Below, piece after piece: positions 63,392 through 64,000 of a stretch of 64,000 nt of DNA (the stretch's first letter is position 1; each line of letters begins with the position of its first letter). Under the pieces are notes generated by a model. That model searched no databases, was not told the origin of the DNA, and saw nothing but the letters and a program-made list of their open reading frames with translations. The position numbers were made by a program, and so were the translations under genes. The stretch is from Halobacillus locisalis (GTDB lineage Bacteria; Bacillota; Bacilli; Bacillales; Halobacillaceae). The DNA is taken from contig NZ_JACEFG010000001.1 of NCBI RefSeq assembly GCF_013694105.1, positions 558,001 to 622,000 of the forward strand, given 5' to 3'.

Positions 63392-63940
63392 TTAGGAAAG
63401 TTCTTTCATCATATCTGGAGCAAACAAGCCTGCTTCTTCATATAGAGCGGACAACTGATCGCTGAATTGTGTGAACTGTTCTTCTGCTTTTGTGAAATCT
63501 GCTTCTTGTACATTAGCATCAAGTGCATTTGCTGCTTCTTCATAGTATGCTTGAAGAGAAGCGATAGCTTCTGTGTACTGAGCTTTTACTTCCTCAGGAA
63601 GGTCTGCTTCGACAGTATAGTTCGCTGCTTCTTCAGCTGCTTCGTTTGCTGCTGTTCTGGCTTCTTCACCTGCTGCTTTAATTGCTTCAGCGTCAGGCTT
63701 TTCAGCAGAAGCCGCCTCTTGATAGGCTACAATCTTTGCTTGATATTGTTTGAATGTATCTTTTACATTCATTTGAGCATTAAGAATCTCTTTTTTAACA
63801 TTATTTTCATCTTGTTTTTCTGTTTGTTCTTGAGACTCATCCGAAGTTGCAGAGTCATCTCCGTTGCTGTTTGAGTCGCTGCCACATCCGGCTAATACGA
63901 GCGCTCCAGTAAGACCTAAAGCAAGTAACCATTTTTTCAT
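63392..63940 (-). CDS. Acidic Ala/Glu-rich lipoprotein
   Basis: 182 residues. Lipobox LAGC with the lipidated Cys at 19, followed by a Ser/Asn/Asp linker and an all-helical, Ala/Glu-rich body (AASAEKPDAEAIKAAGEEARTAA is one part). No catalytic motif or family is recognised. AAAGGGGGC lies before the ATG. Predicted on the outer side of the membrane. Confidence 0.7.
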   Translation of the reverse strand: MKKWLLALGLTGALVLAGCGSDSNSNGDDSATSDESQEQTEKQDENNVKKEILNAQMNVKDTFKQYQAKIVAYQEAASAEKPDAEAIKAAGEEARTAANEAAEEAANYTVEADLPEEVKAQYTEAIASLQAYYEEAANALDANVQEADFTKAEEQFTQFSDQLSALYEEAGLFAPDMMKELS

Positions 63941-64000
63941 GTTGAATTGCCCCCTTTTTCTAAGTACGACCTTTATTCTAGAGGACTTACAGGGGAAAGT

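Noticed and set aside
63467-63874. 135-residue plus-strand ORF rich in Cys and Phe
   Set aside because: It is antisense to the Ala/Glu-rich lipoprotein gene, whose GCA/GAA/GCT codons create Cys/Phe/Ser codons on the other strand.

Overview
The window is chromosomal DNA of a low-GC, endospore-forming Firmicute of the family Bacillaceae. The order of genes closely follows the Bacillus subtilis ypeB-to-ypwA stretch: ypeB, motI, cmk, ypfD, fni, yphA/B, der, gpsA, yphE/F, spoIVA, hbs, mtrB, hepS-menG-hepT, ndk, cheR, aro genes, hisC, tyrA, ypiA/B/F, qcrABC, ypjA-D, dapB, mgsA, bshA, cca, birA, panBCD, dinG, ypmAB, aspB, asnS, dnaD, nth, ponA, recU, gpsB, rnpB, ypsC, ypwA. Spore genes (ypeB, spoVIF, spoIVA, ypjB, a cotD-like coat gene) fit an endospore former. 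Acidic, serine- or asparagine-rich tails on the surface-exposed parts of QcrC and PBP1A suggest a salt-adapted genus such as Halobacillus or a relative; that last step is inference.

Layout. 1-11.9 kb: germination protein YpeB (5' end cut by the window), PilZ protein MotI, nucleotide, lipid and isoprenoid enzymes, the YphA/YphB/small-partner trio, GTPase Der, GpsA and three small spore or envelope genes. 11.9-12.8 kb: a gene-free island of repeats. 12.8-18.4 kb: spoIVA, HU, TRAP, the menaquinone side-chain genes and ndk. 18.4-19.3 kb: a second gene-free repeat island, colinear with the first but inverted. 19.3-29.7 kb: cheR, then the aromatic amino-acid supra-operon, lacking trpEDCFBA, and YpiA/YpiB/YpiF. 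29.8-45.3 kb: menaquinol:cytochrome c reductase, ypj genes, lysine, bacillithiol, pantothenate and biotin genes, DinG. 45.4-53.6 kb: ypmAB, aspB, asnS, dnaD and nth, then ponA and recU on the minus strand. 53.5-64 kb: small conserved genes, a large RND exporter, cdd, a coat protein with tandem repeats, gpsB, RNase P RNA, an RNA methyltransferase, an M32 carboxypeptidase and a lipoprotein.

Most genes sit in long plus-strand operons with short overlaps (for example aroC-aroB-aroH-hisC). Functional blocks include shikimate to phenylalanine/tyrosine synthesis, heptaprenyl and menaquinone synthesis feeding the bc complex, vitamin B5 synthesis, and cell-wall growth control (PBP1A, GpsB, ReoY-family YpiB).

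There is no prophage, transposase, CRISPR array or defence locus. The least explained material is: (i) two intergenic islands carrying the same composite module in opposite orientations, each with a 21-bp-periodic array of short TCGGACA-like boxes between two larger inverted-repeat elements; (ii) a hairpin hiding the ribosome-binding site of spoVIF and overlapping its likely sigma-K promoter; (iii) an unrecognised protein in the aro operon that looks like an amidohydrolase relative without clear metal ligands; (iv) a 30-residue basic mini-protein next to recU. All coordinates and motifs were read by eye; no alignment or database search was run.
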